NCBI GenBank assembly: GCA_963995505.1
Contig: OZ023199.1
Span: 2,294,001 to 2,358,000 of the forward strand
DNA from: Hypericum androsaemum
Taxonomy: Eukaryota > Streptophyta > Magnoliopsida > Malpighiales > Hypericaceae
DNA length: 64,000 nt
Direction: 5' to 3'
In this document: positions 24,296 through 37,113 of the stretch, one piece after another
Layout: every line of letters begins with the position of its first letter
Numbering within the stretch: position 1 is the first letter of the stretch
Translations under genes and position numbers: made by a program
Notes under the pieces: generated by a model
Databases searched by the model: none
What the model was told of the DNA's origin: nothing
What the model saw: the letters and a program-made list of their open reading frames with translations, nothing else

Positions 24296-25354
24296 GTCAT
24301 TGACGGGGATTGACCTTTTTTAGGGTCTTGGCCCGTTGGTTGGATGAAGAATTTCAAGATGGTTAGTCAAGAGCTATTTCCCTTGTGAAATATTGAACCC
24401 GCTGTGATCCGTTGGCCATGGGCAGCTGACTATATTACGACATCAAGGATTAGTTAACATTCTCTCTTTCCACTTCTCAGGCCATATTCTCTTTTGACAA
24501 TGGGAGGACGCACGGAAGATGCATTGGTAAACTTAGTGTAAAATTGTGTAGCTTCTTTTTTATGTTTTGTAACCTATGAATCATAAAATATTTAGCTTAG
24601 TTGATGGCCCACCATGTCTTTCAGTTTGTTAACTTCCTTAATGAGGGATATTTTATTGATAAATAGTGCTTCTCCGTGCTTCCCTTGGCTTCGTTGTCTT
24701 ATTTTACCTCTTCTCAGTAGTAGGCAAGGTAATGGAGGGAAGATGAAGCATTTATTTAGAGCAATACTTGAATCCAAGTTATCCTTCAATTTATTGACTT
24801 GAGATTCTTTGTTTTATGTGGTTGATAAGCTGCCGCAAAGCTTTCCGGGGTGCAATCGCCCGCACTGATATTTTTTTATTTTTTATATTTTATATTATTT
24901 GGTATTCAGATATTTACTAAATAGGCTGATTTAAGTTTGAGTCGCATAAAAATTTTTAAACTGATATTTTCATAGGTCTTTTTGTAAGGGAACTGATTGT
25001 AAGTAGTTAATAGAAACTACATGGCTCAAAGTGTGCCAATTTTTTTTAGCAAAGCATACAAAAATTGACGAAAAATTTGGAATTCAATCCTACATGGATG
25101 TAAAATTTATCTTAAAATGAATGCAATTTAATCTTTGTGTTTAGAGTTGATCATTGGGATTATCTAATTTTGAAATATCAGAATTAGACACTATCTAAAA
25201 TATTCAAATTAATTATTTCATTGTCCGGATTTTTTTTTGAGAATCATTTCATTGTCAGATTCGAGTCTGAAAAATAATAATTATAAATGACTCCCACGAA
25301 GAAATAATTTGTGCACATTTTTGTCTGTGCTGTACGTTTACTTCAGTTTTCGAA
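24296..25354. other. Intergenic, no gene recognised
   Basis: AT-rich sequence between relics C and D. Kinase homology stops sharply at about 24293 and resumes near 25355. I see no coding region or terminal repeats. Confidence 0.5.
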
Positions 25355-25845
25355 GTCAAGGGACAAAGCCCCACCAGCATTATTTTTTTTCCTGATCTCT
25401 TTCTCTTCCTCGCTGGGTGTCCTCCGGCCAATCATTTCCTGGCTAAATTGGTCGTGCACCTAAGATAACAAAAAACAAAAAAATCTAGCTAGAATTTTCA
25501 GCCGTTGAACTAGGATCTCTCTTCCTTGTTGCCATTTTCATTAACATTCTTTAAAACTATACACGTCAGTTTTATAAGATATATCTTCAATATTTTCGTA
25601 GAAAAATTCTGGAGCCATGTAACCTATTGTGTCTTTGATAAATGTGAGGTATACAATGCTCTTATTTGTTGGATACAATTTTACCAATCCAAAATCCGCT
25701 AGTGTGGGCACGAAATTGTCATCTAGAAGAATGTTATGGGGCTTGATATCAAAATGTAAGATTTGCATGACATAGTCTTGATGTAGATACTCAATGCCAC
25801 GAGCCACTCCCAATGGGATCTCGTACATCTTCTTGTCGCTAATCG
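25355..25845 (-). pseudogene. LRK10L kinase fragment D
   Basis: The minus strand shows the catalytic loop [29 protein letters not shown] and GYMAPEFF, then a decayed C-lobe to about 25355. The N-lobe, helix and ectodomain are absent; homology ends near 25850 at foreign AT-rich sequence. The motif SFKEC replaces SFGRML, and a stop follows. A scrap of the B/E upstream block (26383-26450) lies 540 bases further on, so D is a deletion derivative of a whole gene copy. Confidence 0.8.
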
Positions 25846-25876
25846 CATGCAAGTTTTTTATAGGAATAAAAGTCAT

Positions 25877-26997
25877 TTAACCCCTTCTACTTGTACACAA
25901 AGAGCAATTAGAACTTTGTATTTAAAATTGTTCCAAATAGCACCCTATACTCTTTAAATGGGTTAATTAAAACTCTAAGATCAACGTTTTGGTAAAACGT
26001 GACACGTCGTGGCATACACATCACCATAAATTCCTCATACGAAAGAATTTAATATTAAAAAATATAATATAACTTTTTTTTTAAAAATAAATCAAATAGA
26101 AAGACTAGAAATATGAAAAATCTCATTTTTCTCTCTCCTTCCATCTCTATCCAATGTTCGTGTGGCCCCATAGCCATAACACCATCTTTAACCTCCATTC
26201 TCCACCATTTTAAAACTCCCACACCTCCATTTTACTGACTTTGACCGAGTTATTCACTTATCATAACTCGCATTTTTAGTATCCAAATTTAAATCCAAAC
26301 TCTTATTTAATATTCAATTTTTTTGTGAGATACAGATATGAATAATTGAACTATCCGAATTACCAAAAGAATCTTGTAAAGGGGTATGGATAATCGCACA
26401 GCAATTGAACACGAATCATTAGAAGACGACCCAACTTAAGGTAATGTCGCCACCTTGGGGAAGAGAAGGCGGATGACAGATGACTGGATGACAGATTTAA
26501 GGAGATGGGTAGCTACGAAAAGGCCCATGAGAAGAAGCTAAAGGCCGAGTAACAAAAGGCGGGAATAACAATCTTAGAAGGGTTTGTAGGTTGTCACGGT
26601 TGTTACGGAAGTAGAGCCAGTTGTATATAATAAATAATCTAGAAGATCCCTGTATTTTCTTTTTGTGGGACCATAAATGAGGCTCGAATTTCAAAGTTCC
26701 GATTACTAGAGCTATTACTAGTTGAGAGTAATATAATTGCAAAATATCTGGCACTTATATTTGGAACCTCCAAAGTTACTAAAGCTGCAACAAGTTACAG
26801 TCTTCATATTTTTTGATCGGGAATAAGTCACTACTAATATATCTGCCGGCTTCTATACGCCCCAAAATAAATACACCATTGTCAATTCAAAGACTTTATG
26901 ACGAGGAGACATGATAATTCTAAATCCCAACATTAATACCAACATCAAAATCTTGAACATGATGAATCCCAGAAGTTAAAATGGGATGCTTTTGTTG
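25877..26997. other. Intergenic with scrap of the B/E upstream block
   Basis: 26383-26450 matches the block upstream of B and E (ATGGATAATCGCA, AGAAGACGACCCAA). From about 26800 the sequence is the 3' flank of gene E, similar to the flanks of C and F. No gene seen. Confidence 0.55.
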
Positions 26998-29460
26998 CTA
27001 AGATTGGACCATAGAATCTCGAGAGACAATTGGTAAAACTTCATCTTCGTTCTCCACCAACTTATGGGTCATGTAAAAGGAACTTGTACCCCGACTTGTG
27101 CTAGAAATTCCGGTTGACGAGTCTTCCATACTCATTGCTAAGAATGATGGAGCAAAGGACGGCTTCGGAGGCAACTGGAGAGCATTGAGTCCTCCACGAA
27201 GCATCTCTATAACTTTGTGCATTAAAGGACGATCAACTGGGCTCAATTGCACACACCAATGCCCCACCATCATCATTTTCTTCCTTATCTCTTTCTCTTC
27301 CTCAGCGGTTTCCCCTAGCCAAATATCGTTTCGTTGGCTCAATTGGTCGTGCATCCAAGATGGCAAGAAAATTTGGCTAGAATTCTCAGCCGGCGAACTG
27401 GGATCCCTCTTCCTTGCTGCCATTTTCATCAACATTCTTCCGAAACTATAAACATCAGCTTTGTGGGAAATGCCTCCAACACTTCTAAAGAAAAATTCAG
27501 GAGCCATATAACCTAGCGTTCCTTTAATGGCAGTGAGAGACACAGTACTCTTATTTGTTGGATACAATTTTGCCAAGCCAAAATCTGCTACCTTGGGAAC
27601 AAAATTCTCATCTAGAAGAATGTTGTGGGGCTTGATATCAAAATGTAAGATTTGCATCTTACAACCTTGATGAAGATACTCAATGCCACGAGCCACTCCC
27701 AAAGCAATCTCACACATTTTTTCATCATTTATCGTTGGCACATCATATGTCTGATCTCTCTCTTGAGACAATATGTACTTGTCAAGAGACCCACTAGGCA
27801 TGAACGGATAAACAAGAGCACGTTTTGATCCCTCTGCATAGAAACCAATCAAGCGCACTACATTGAAATGGTGAACTCTTCCGATGGTGGCAACCTCGTT
27901 GATGAAATCCTTGCCATCCGTACCGGCCTTCCCTAACATCTTAACAGCTGCGAGTTGACCACTACGAAGTTTTCCCTTGTAAACACAACCAAAGCCACCT
28001 TCGCCAAGTTTCTCTCGGAAACCCTTAGTTATCTTCTTAATATCAGCATAAGAATACCTCACTGGCATTAGCTGATCAGAAGTGTTCTCTAAAAAATATT
28101 CAATATTCTCATAGATGGAATGATGCCTTCTTCTCCATTTGTACACCAAAAGAATCACAAACAATGGAGCACCGATCAACAACAAAATCACATGGAGCAG
28201 CACTGCAATATTCAGAAAATCGGAGTTACGCTCGTAAGTCAATACAAAAGAACAAGCATAGAGCTCAAGCAGAGAAGTTCTTACGAAATGGAGCAAATAC
28301 ATAGGGAAACAGACCCATCGCTAAAATAACAGCACCCCCGGAGCCGTATTCTGGATCCCCTGCATTGCATGTCAGACGAAAATGTAACCTGACACTAACA
28401 TATCTAGAAGAGCCTCTCAAGATAGATTCTTGCAGAGATAGATTCTTGCAGTTGAGCCTCATCATTCGAAGTAGACGATGTAGTGGAGTGTCCGAAAGTT
28501 TAAACAGGATGTCGGATATGTAACCTGACACTAACAGAAAAGAAAAATAAACAGTTATTACAGATTCAATTGAGAGCCAATTACCGAGTTATGTTCTTCC
28601 AAAGTTAGAAGAAAATTACAATTTTCATGTCCTTGTAGATCCATAATGGCAGTGTTGTTATAATCTATGAAAGGAACCCTGCACGGAATCTCGCTAGGAA
28701 GATTGTGGGAGCAAAACCAATCGTGCCACGAGACTTTGAACCCGTATGACCAGCTTTTAAGAACATCATGAAAAGATACAGTACTTCCTTTGCTTATGTT
28801 GGGAGGCATGGACGTTAGAAGCATCAGCTCCACACGGCAAGAATCTCCTATTTCTTCTGCTGATACTCTGCTCTTTGCATACCAATAGCGGGATGTTGTT
28901 GAGCTCCCAGCATGTTCGATATCAGATTCGTTACTACTGCAGATAGCGCCATCCGCATAAGTATGCCACTGTCTTGTGCCCCCTACGTTGACGGAAAATG
29001 GACTCGTGCAGCTTATGATAACCAAGGGTACCGGTGCAAGGTCCCCTATTTGTCCATAATAAATTTCCACATAAGAAATCTCAGAAAAAATACTGCCCGG
29101 AGCTACTACTGCATACAGGTCGAACGAGTGGGAATGGTTAAAGAGGAAGGTGTTGTTGTTGGGAAGTGGGTCTAATGAGGCATCAGACAAGTGAACTGTG
29201 TAGCTTTCATAATCGATGGATCTCACGTAATACCTCTCGGAATTGTTGTAGAGCATCGGAGTATCGTCGTCGCAGGTAATCTCGAACTGGTAGTCGCCGC
29301 CGCAGGCGATGGGGTCTGTGTTGAGCCGGAAAGGGTAGTTGATGTTGCGGATGTCGCCGCAGGAAGAGGTAATACAGAGATCACCAAGAGAATTAGTACA
29401 TGTTGGAATTATTTGTACTAGTAGCAGCAGGAACGGGAAGGTAATCAACAGTTTATCCAT
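26998..29460 (-). CDS. LRK10L-type receptor-like Ser/Thr kinase, copy E (3 exons)
   Basis: Predicted exons 29460-28620, 28359-28285 and 28202-26998, all introns phase 1, give 706 residues. The start codon could also be two residues earlier (29466). Signal peptide [14 protein letters not shown]; ectodomain motif [16 protein letters not shown]; exon 2 reads [16 protein letters not shown] and forms the start of the membrane region; then VYKWRRRH. The kinase has [28 protein letters not shown] and MAPE, all intact, with the family tail [13 protein letters not shown]. One residue to note is FNHSHS where A and H have FCNHSH, a lost ectodomain cysteine. This is the only apparently intact member of the B/C/E/F subgroup. 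Confidence 0.85.
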
Positions 29461-29539
29461 GGACACAGCTAACTGGTGCTGGATGGAAGATGACGCATAT
29501 ATCAGGACTTGTGATAGTCTCCATTTTTATTGACTTGCA

Positions 29540-30267
29540 GTTCTTTGTAATAGAAGTTAATCATAATCAAAATTAGCATAACTTATTATTCTAAAGCAAG
29601 AAAAACACCAAGTTTTTTTTTAATTCTTCGGACACCCACTATTCAGGTAGCATCTCTCATAATAATATTTTTTTTTAATATAACAAGGCTTGAAACTAAG
29701 ACCCATCTATTACTACTTGAACAAACTCGTAAAGTTTGATATAGAGAAAGACCAAGTCTAGTTTCGTACCTTTTCTTACGTATTTAGACATGTTGTGTTT
29801 GTCTTGCTCATGTGTGGCCCCATTAGTTGAGAATTCTGAACCACCCACCTCTGTTGACTTGAGCAGAGCCAAAGCCAGAGACTTGACCAGGTGACCAGTC
29901 GTCCGCCTTAAGTCAAAACCCCACCAGTCTTGCTTCTTCCTCTCGTGAGAAGAGAAATGCAGATATGGAGAGGGCCCAACAGCAATAAAAGAGGGATCTT
30001 GACAAAGGGAATGGATAATCGAACAGGAATTGACCATTAGAAGATGACCCAAATTAAGGAATCCATCGGACCCACCTCTGATTCGCCCAAAACAGTGGCG
30101 ATCGCCGGCAACGGGATGGTCGCCTTGGTGTTCGACATCGACAAGACGTTCCTCATCTTTGGAATATGATCGGTTCTGGTAGACGATTAAATTTGGGCTT
30201 GCGCTTGAACAGGTTACAGTTGGTGAAAATTGAGTACTGAATCTTATTTGTCCGTTGTTATTTAAAT
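29540..30267 (-). repeat. Conserved upstream block of the B/E subfamily (copy at E)
   Basis: Homologous to 16850-17580 upstream of B, including TTGACCAGGTGACCAGTCG near 29882. It ends at the MULE insertion at 30268, exactly where B carries its own, different MULE. A + strand frame near 30046-30170 reads VALVFDIDKTF, loosely like a HAD-type motif, but B lacks most of it, so I do not call a gene. Confidence 0.65.
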
Positions 30268-31196
30268 GGAAATGTTCAATTTTGGTCTTTGTAGTGTTAT
30301 TTTTTGCGCTATGATCATATGTTTTAAAAACGATTTTTTGGATCCCATGATTATATGTTTCTGGCACTTAGAGGCTCGGGATCCTCCTCCCGAGCCAAAA
30401 TCTACTCCAAACCTAAAAATGATGTCGTTCACCACTGACGTGGCATGATACCTCAGCAATTGTAGACCACATGGCTGCTTGCTCTGCCGTGTCGAAAGTG
30501 CAGAGCCAGAGGTGCGTGCGGCTGATAAGAACCCTAATAGGTAGGAGATTTGAATTTACAGATTGGCACAGCTGGAAATTGCGTTCTCTTTGATAGGGGA
30601 GATCATTACAGGGAAAGGAGCTCTGGCTCAACTGAACATCGAGACAGGAATTCCCATCGGCGAGATTGAACCCCTCGTCTTTTTCAATGTTGCCTTCTTC
30701 TTCTTTGCCGCTTTGAATCCCAGAACCGGTAAGTTCCTCACCAACAACGAGGAGGACTAGACTTCTTTTCTTTTTATTCTTTTCCTATTTATGTTCGTAC
30801 AAGAAATTACTATTTGATTTAATGGGAGAATTTTGTCCACTCGCATCCTCTTTTCTTTGTCCGAAGATCCGAAAAATTTACTTACAAAAATTAATTGAAG
30901 ATGGGTTGGGTCGTGGGTTGAAGGAGATAGGTTAGGTTCGAAAATTAGTAAAGAGTTTTTTACATTTTTCTTAAGACACCTCATAACAAAAGGGTTAATG
31001 AAATTGCTGAGGTGTCACGCCACGTCAGCGGTAAAATGGTGTCTTTTTTTTTGTTCGGAGTAGATTTTGGCTCAGGAAGGATCGCGAACCTCTAAGTGCA
31101 AAAAAGTGCAACCACAAGATTCAAAAAGTTATTTCTAAATCACGAGATCATAGCGCAAAAAATATGAAACTACAAGAATCAACATTGAACTTTTCC
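30268..31196. mobile_element. Pack-MULE carrying a PsbS-like exon (929 bp)
   Basis: Terminal inverted repeats of about 210 bases (left starts GGAAATGTTCAATTTTGG, right reads GGAAAAGTTCAATGTTGA reversed) with near-perfect 9-bp target-site duplication TATTTAAAT / TATCTAAAT (30259-30267, 31197-31205). The interior carries non-transposon coding sequence (30562-30760), the definition of a Pack-MULE. No transposase is seen. Confidence 0.8.
30562..30760 (+). pseudogene. Captured last exon of PsbS-like gene inside MULE
   Basis: The frame from 30563 begins LAQLEIAFSLIGEIITGKG, continues ALAQLNIETGIPIGEIEPL, then a hydrophobic helix and NPRTGKF, ending in an acidic tail and TAG. From memory this matches the C-terminal membrane helix and tail of PsbS, the photosystem II 22-kDa photoprotection protein. 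The preceding TTTACAG (30555-30561) looks like a retained 3' splice site. The Glu in NIETGIP corresponds, by my count, to the lumenal pH-sensing Glu226 of Arabidopsis. Only about 65 of ~265 residues are present, with no transit peptide, so it is not a functional PsbS gene. Confidence 0.8.
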
Positions 31197-31317
31197 TATC
31201 TAAATTGACCGGGATGCACGCTATGTTGGAACAGATCGGACTAGGGACGAAATTGAACTCTGTTTCATATTGCAACCCACTGAGATTCCAAGATATTTGA
31301 TTGGGAGGCATTCCAAT

Positions 31318-32035
31318 CTACAGCCTCACATCCACTTTTGCAGATTCCAACCAAGTCTGTGGAGTGTTTATTCCAATCAAGGAAGTTTTGTTAGCATTGA
31401 TATGTAAACCAGACGCACAGCCAAAGAAATAAACAATGCTCTGCAGATTCACTAGGCTGTCCCTGTTCTTCAAGAAGAATAAAAGGGTGTCATCAGCATA
31501 CTGTAGTAGATTCACCTCCTCCCCTTCATCTGGAATGCTAATGCCCTTTGCCAGGTTTAAAGTAGCGGCTTTTTTTATCAATCCACGAAGGCCTTTCGCT
31601 ACTATCAAAAAGAGGAATTTCGATAGAGGGTCGCCTTACCAGAGTCCTCGTTTGAATTGGAACAATCCCGTTGGTGAACCATTAACCAATACAGACGCTT
31701 TCGCAGTTGAGATGCACCCCCGGGCCCATCTCTTCCATTTTGGTCCAAAATTCATTGCAGCCATGGTCTCCTCAAGATATTTCCAGATAACACAATCAAA
31801 AGCCTTCGCAAAATCAAGTTTTATCATTACAGCAGCCTTATTTTCCTTTCCGAGGAGAGATATTACCTCGTTGGCCAATAAAATGCTCTCCGAGATCTGT
31901 CTCCCGGTCACGCAAACAGCTCGCTCTTAGCTGATTACCTCATGTGTTAAACGCTTAATCCTTTCAGCAAGGATTTTTGTTATGATCTTATACATACTTC
32001 CGACCAAGCTAATTGGGCTTGCAAGACTGTGGCGG
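31318..32035 (-). pseudogene. LINE reverse transcriptase fragment
   Basis: The minus strand shows ordered non-LTR RT motifs: SLVGSMYKIITKILAERIK, VTGRQISESILLANEV, KLDFAKAFDCVIW, SVLVNGSPTG, RGLW followed by a stop then GDPLS, and LLQYADDTLLF. Two stops interrupt it (near 31918 and 31637). Endonuclease and C-terminal parts are missing. It lies between the PsbS-bearing MULE and the 3' flank of kinase F. Confidence 0.85.
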
Positions 32036-32354
32036 TGCAATATTTAAGAATAACGACTAATGTGCTAAAAAAAATGCTTATGTTGCCTCAAAAGAAAGTG
32101 ACAAAGGTCAACCCAAAGTTGCTACGAAGTGTTCTGAACGAGTTACAATTTTCATATTTTGGTCGGGGATAAGTTACGTCTTCACTACCAATATATCTGT
32201 CAGTATACTATCCGCCATAAAACAAATACCCCAGAGTAAATCCATAGCCTGTTGCTAAATATGACGAGGACATGATCATTTTATATCCCAACAATACCAA
32301 CTACAAAATCTTGAACCAGATGAATCCCGGAATTTAGAACGGAATGCTTCTGTT

Positions 32355-33686
32355 GCTAGGCTTGGACCATGGAATCTCGAGAGACAATTGGTAAAATTTC
32401 ATCTTCATCTTCATTCTTTTAAGAACTCACCTGTTGTGTAAATGGTACTTGTACTTTTTCTTGTGCTCGTCAATTCGGTTGACGAGTCCTCCGTATTCAT
32501 CGATAAGAACAATGGAGCGAAGGACGGTTTTGGAGGCAATTGGAGAGCATTGAATCCTCCCTAAAGCATGTGTACAACTTTGTGCATTGAAGGACGATCA
32601 ACCAGGCTCAATTGCACACACCAAAGCCCCACCACCATCATTTTCTTCCTTATCTCTTTTTCTTCCTCGGTGGTGTCCTTTAGCCAAGTGTCATTCCCCT
32701 GGCTAAATTGGTCGTGCACCTAAGATGGCAAGAATATCTGGCTAGAATTCTCAGCTAGTGAACATGAATCCCTCTTCCTTGTTGCCATTTCCATCAACAT
32801 CCTTCCAAAACTATTCACGTCAGCTTTATAAGATATGCCTCCAATACTTATGTAGAAAAATTCTGGAGCCATATAACCTATTGTTCTTTTAATGGCCGTG
32901 AGAGATACAATGCTCTTATTTGTTGGATACAATTTGGCCAAGCCAAAATTTACTACTTTGGGCACGAAATTGTCATCAAGGAGAATATTATGGGGTTTGA
33001 TATCAAAATGTAAGATTTGCATATTACAACCTTGATGTAGATACTCGATGCCACGAGCCACTCCCAAAGCAATCTCATACATTTTCTCATCACTTATAGT
33101 TGGTACTTTAGTGGTGTGATCATTCTCTCGAGACAATATGTACTTGTCAAGAGACCTATTAGGTATGAACGGATAAATAAGGGCACATTTTGATCCCTCT
33201 GCACAAAATCCAATCAGGCACACCACGTTGAAATGGTAGACTGTTCCAATGGTGGCAACCTCATTTATGAAATCCTTACCATCCGAATCCGCCTTTCCGA
33301 ACATCTTGATAGCTGCAAGGTGGCCACTACGAAGTTTTCCCTTGTAGACATAGCCATAGCCTCCTTCCCCAAGTTTCTCTCGAAATCCTTAGTTATCTTC
33401 TTAATATCAGCGTAAGAGTACCTCACTGGCATTAGCTGATCATAAGTGTTCTCCAAAAAATATTCAATATTGTCGTAGATGGAAAGATGTCGTCTTCTCC
33501 GTTTGTACACAAAAAAACCATCAAACACCGATCAACAAAAAAATTGCACGGAGAAGCACTGCAATAATTTGAAAATCGGAATTACACTCGTAAGTCAATA
33601 CAAAAGAACATGCATAAAGCTGAAGCAGAGAAGTTCTTACGAAATAGAGCAAATACATGGGCAAGCAGACCCATCGCTGCAATAAC
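32355..33686 (-). pseudogene. LRK10L kinase pseudogene F
   Basis: Carries [53 protein letters not shown] and [11 protein letters not shown] is altered to NFG, losing the metal-binding Asp. A one-base deletion near 33390 shifts frame before the glycine loop. Stops occur at the LPS-to-VHD junction (Trp to stop, near 32720) and near 32563. Exon 2 is cut at 33686 by an LTR-like insert; no ectodomain remains. Confidence 0.85.
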
Positions 33687-35574
33687 TGTTAGTATTAATG
33701 TCCTAGAGACAATCGTAATAAGGACATTGTACTAGATCATATTCAGTTGTATTATTGATTTGTATTAATAATATTCGGCATTACATAAAATGAATATAGT
33801 GTTTGATTGTTTGCGTATATTCATGTTTATATTCCCATGAACAAATGTTGTCGTTGAGAATGTGAGATCTCGGATGACTATAAACATAGTTCTTAAATAG
33901 CCCCAATCAATGATCATCGAGAATGGGATATCGATGATGCGATTGAGATTGGTGTGCGATCTGGATCATATTCTTAGAGGATGTAGTGGTTCTCACAACT
34001 ACGAGATACTAGGTATTTCATGATGGATGCACAGATACTTTGGAGAGTATTGGCATACTCGACTGAGAAACTGTTTGATGTATTCTATTCACGTGTCTAC
34101 GGTAATATCGGTTTGTGGAGTAGTGAAATAGTCCTCAGACTTGAGGTTAATACGCACGACATGTACGAAGTAATGCACTTAGATCATGACCGACGCTTGC
34201 ACTCCTGACGGGGTAGATATGGCATGAGTCAAGTACGTTGCGAAGTATATATGCGTGGTAGTTGAGCCAAGAATATGATTCATTCCTCTAATAGACTTGG
34301 AGAGAATACTTGTCTTCTCATAATTAATTGGATCGTTAGTCATTGGCCAATGCACGTCATTTTAGAATAGTGTCTAAAATGACAATATGATCAATTAATT
34401 GAATGAGATAATATGATTAAGTTATTTGAACAGACACATCATCATGTTCTAGACTTAATCGAGTATTCGTGAATGAAAGGACCATACCACTATGAGCTTC
34501 ACATTACAGGTAGTTGCAGTATCCTCGCAACGTACCCCATATATTGAGATTGTCTGGTTTATTGTCTAGGGTTAAACTAAGACTATTAGTTTGACTAATC
34601 GCTTGACATATGAGGGCCTATGGGTCACACAACAGTAGTCTTAGTTACGAATTGAAGTTGGTTAAATTAAATATTGATTTCATCAAGAATATTTAATTTA
34701 TAGAGAAAGAATTATAATTTTATTAGATAGAATTATAATTACAATTGTTTAATTAAATTATATTTAATTAAATAATTTTATGTATATATTTATATAGTAA
34801 ATATGTTAGATATATTGACTCGGTCAAGGAAATATATTCTGTAGGGACCTCTTTGCAAATTTGAGAAATCTGAAATTGTAGATAAGCTCGTGGGCTTTTC
34901 TGAAATTTTGGCTTTATGATTAATTACGGTATGGTACCTGGATTAATCATGAAATTTCAATTTGGTCTCTATGATTTATTTGTAATTTTACCTACCTGGA
35001 AAATTACCGTTTGATCCCTGGACTATTTTTAAAATTACATTTTAGTCCTCGTATGTTTCTGTAACTTTTTGGGTTTTCTGAAAATTACATTTTAATCCCT
35101 GAATGAATTTTAAAATGGTAAGTGGAAGGTGTTGGTGGCTGCCACCAATAATCCCAGTTGGGATTAATTAATTTTCCACATTGTGTGGTGGGAATTTAAT
35201 TCCCACCTACTACACCAAGAAACACATCAACCTACACACCAAAAATACCTATACATAAGAATTGTAGAGAAGAGAATTCTCACTACATATATTTCTCTAG
35301 TTAAATCTTCGTTGAGAATTGTCCTAGCAAGTTCTCCGAAGATTTCAACTGTCTAGAGTTCGTAGACTAGGGCTACGTGGATACCATAGTAGAGGATTCG
35401 ATCAACGAAGAGGATTCGATCTACGAAGAGCTTTGATCAACGGAGATTTGTAAGAACTCTCTAACTATACTCTTATGTTTTATGTTATACCGCCAAATCA
35501 GTTACATGTTGGAAAATAAAATTTTAACTTCCGCTGCGACGATCTTAGAGGTTCGTGCCTATTAATTTCCAACA
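33687..35574. mobile_element. LTR-like insert, probable solo LTR (1.9 kb)
   Basis: Starts TGTTAGTATTAATG exactly where homology to kinase exon 2 ends (after AATAAC) and ends AATTTCCAACA, giving TG...CA borders. No protein domains; the 3' part contains TATA-like and promoter-like sequence near 35250. The expected target-site duplication and the resumption of kinase sequence are absent on the right, so the right side may be rearranged. Confidence 0.5.
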
Positions 35575-37113
35575 GATTTCACCTCTAAAGATTCTGGACT
35601 TCCAGCTTCAGGAGAGTACACAAGTGGTGAATCAGAAACGAAAACCATGACGGAACACGGAAGCAACAATTCTCATCGAAAATATGGCTTATAAGTTTTG
35701 ACATAACAACAAAATGACGCAGCGCAGGCCAAATCGAATGAAGTTGGCCGTGTATCGTAGTAGCCTCTCCTCTTTGAGGTCTTGTTGTCTAGTTGCACAC
35801 ACATCAGAATGGAGCTTCGGAGCTTACTGTATAGAACTCATAAGCATTATTCTTAACTATAATCGCACTCTTCATGCTATGGCTGCAATCCGCTGGCGGG
35901 GACTAATGTAACCGATGAAGGTTTAGTTTGTGGATTGGACTAGATAATCACATAGTAAAAGTTGTTGTATTTTGTTATAATTTGGTGAGTTTCTATGCTA
36001 CCATAATATTTGAAATTGATTGAATTTGTATGCAGATATATAAAATTTACACACTTCATTTGGATGACATGTCGTATATTTTTTAAATTTTGGATAATTC
36101 AGATTATCAGAAATAATTTCAGATTTAAAAATTTAGATTATAACCGATGAAGGTTTAGTTTGTGGATTGGACTAGATAATCACATGGTGAAAGTTGTTGT
36201 ATTTTGTTATAATTTGATGAGTTTCTATGCTACCATAATATTTGAAATTGATTGAATTTGTATGAAGATTTAGAAGATTTAAAAATTTTACACACTTCAT
36301 TTGGATGACATGTCGTCTATTTTTTTAATTAGGATAATTTAGATTATCCAAAATAATTTTAGATTTCAAATTTTGGATAAATTATTATTCGGATTTGGAT
36401 CGAGAAATAGCAATTTCATAGATTTTAGATAATAAAAAATACAGATAATTAAGATTCGGATTATTCGAACGTTCACTTCTAACCCGAAGGACACAAAGCT
36501 TAGTTATAATTTGAGGGTTTAATTCTTGGCAAGTAAAATATAGTTAAAAAATTACTTTTCAAAGAAAAATTACCACGATAGAGAGAAGGAAATGACCCGT
36601 TGGACTTCTTAAAAAAGGACTGATTTGGTGTTTCCCTTTTGTGTCATCTGCGTTCTTCTTTTATTCAGTGGCGGAAATTACAAAACGACGACCTTGACTA
36701 GCGTGTAAAAAAAGACTGGCTCGTTATCAGAAAAATATAAAAGTCTTTCCTCTAAAAATAGAGAAAAATATAAAAGACGCAGATCTTAAAAAGCCAATAA
36801 ATTATTTGATATTTTTTCAATATTATACCTACTAAAATTTGAACATTCGATTTTTATCAATTTAATATTACGTTACAATAACTACTCTGGCTAGTTTATG
36901 CTAGTAATTAACCCACTTACATGTCAAAAGTGATTATTTTATTTTAATTCTACTTCGCACATTGGAAAATTAAGCCTCTTTCTATATTTAGAATCCCACG
37001 GCGATTGACGTTAGGGTTTGTGGGTTGGCTTTGGATTCACATATTTCAGGTAAAATTAGAACGCTTGACAATTCAATCGGAGTATCTAACGCTAAGGAAC
37101 AATTTAAAAAAAA
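35575..37113. repeat. Intergenic with a 232-bp tandem duplication
   Basis: 35911-36142 and 36143-36370 are head-to-tail copies (ACCGATGAAGGTTTAGTTTG) with few differences. The rest of the stretch is AT-rich and I see no gene. Confidence 0.75.

Noticed and set aside
30046..30170. Plus-strand VALVFDIDKTF, like a HAD phosphatase motif
   Set aside because: Too short, ends at a stop within a few codons, and the B copy lacks the DID-K motif; likely chance.
29696..30367. A 223-codon minus-strand open frame upstream of gene E
   Set aside because: It runs through the MULE terminus and the shared upstream block. The matching region at B has frame changes, and no domain is recognisable.
31436..31930. 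164-codon plus-strand frame
   Set aside because: Shadow of the LINE reverse transcriptase on the opposite strand.
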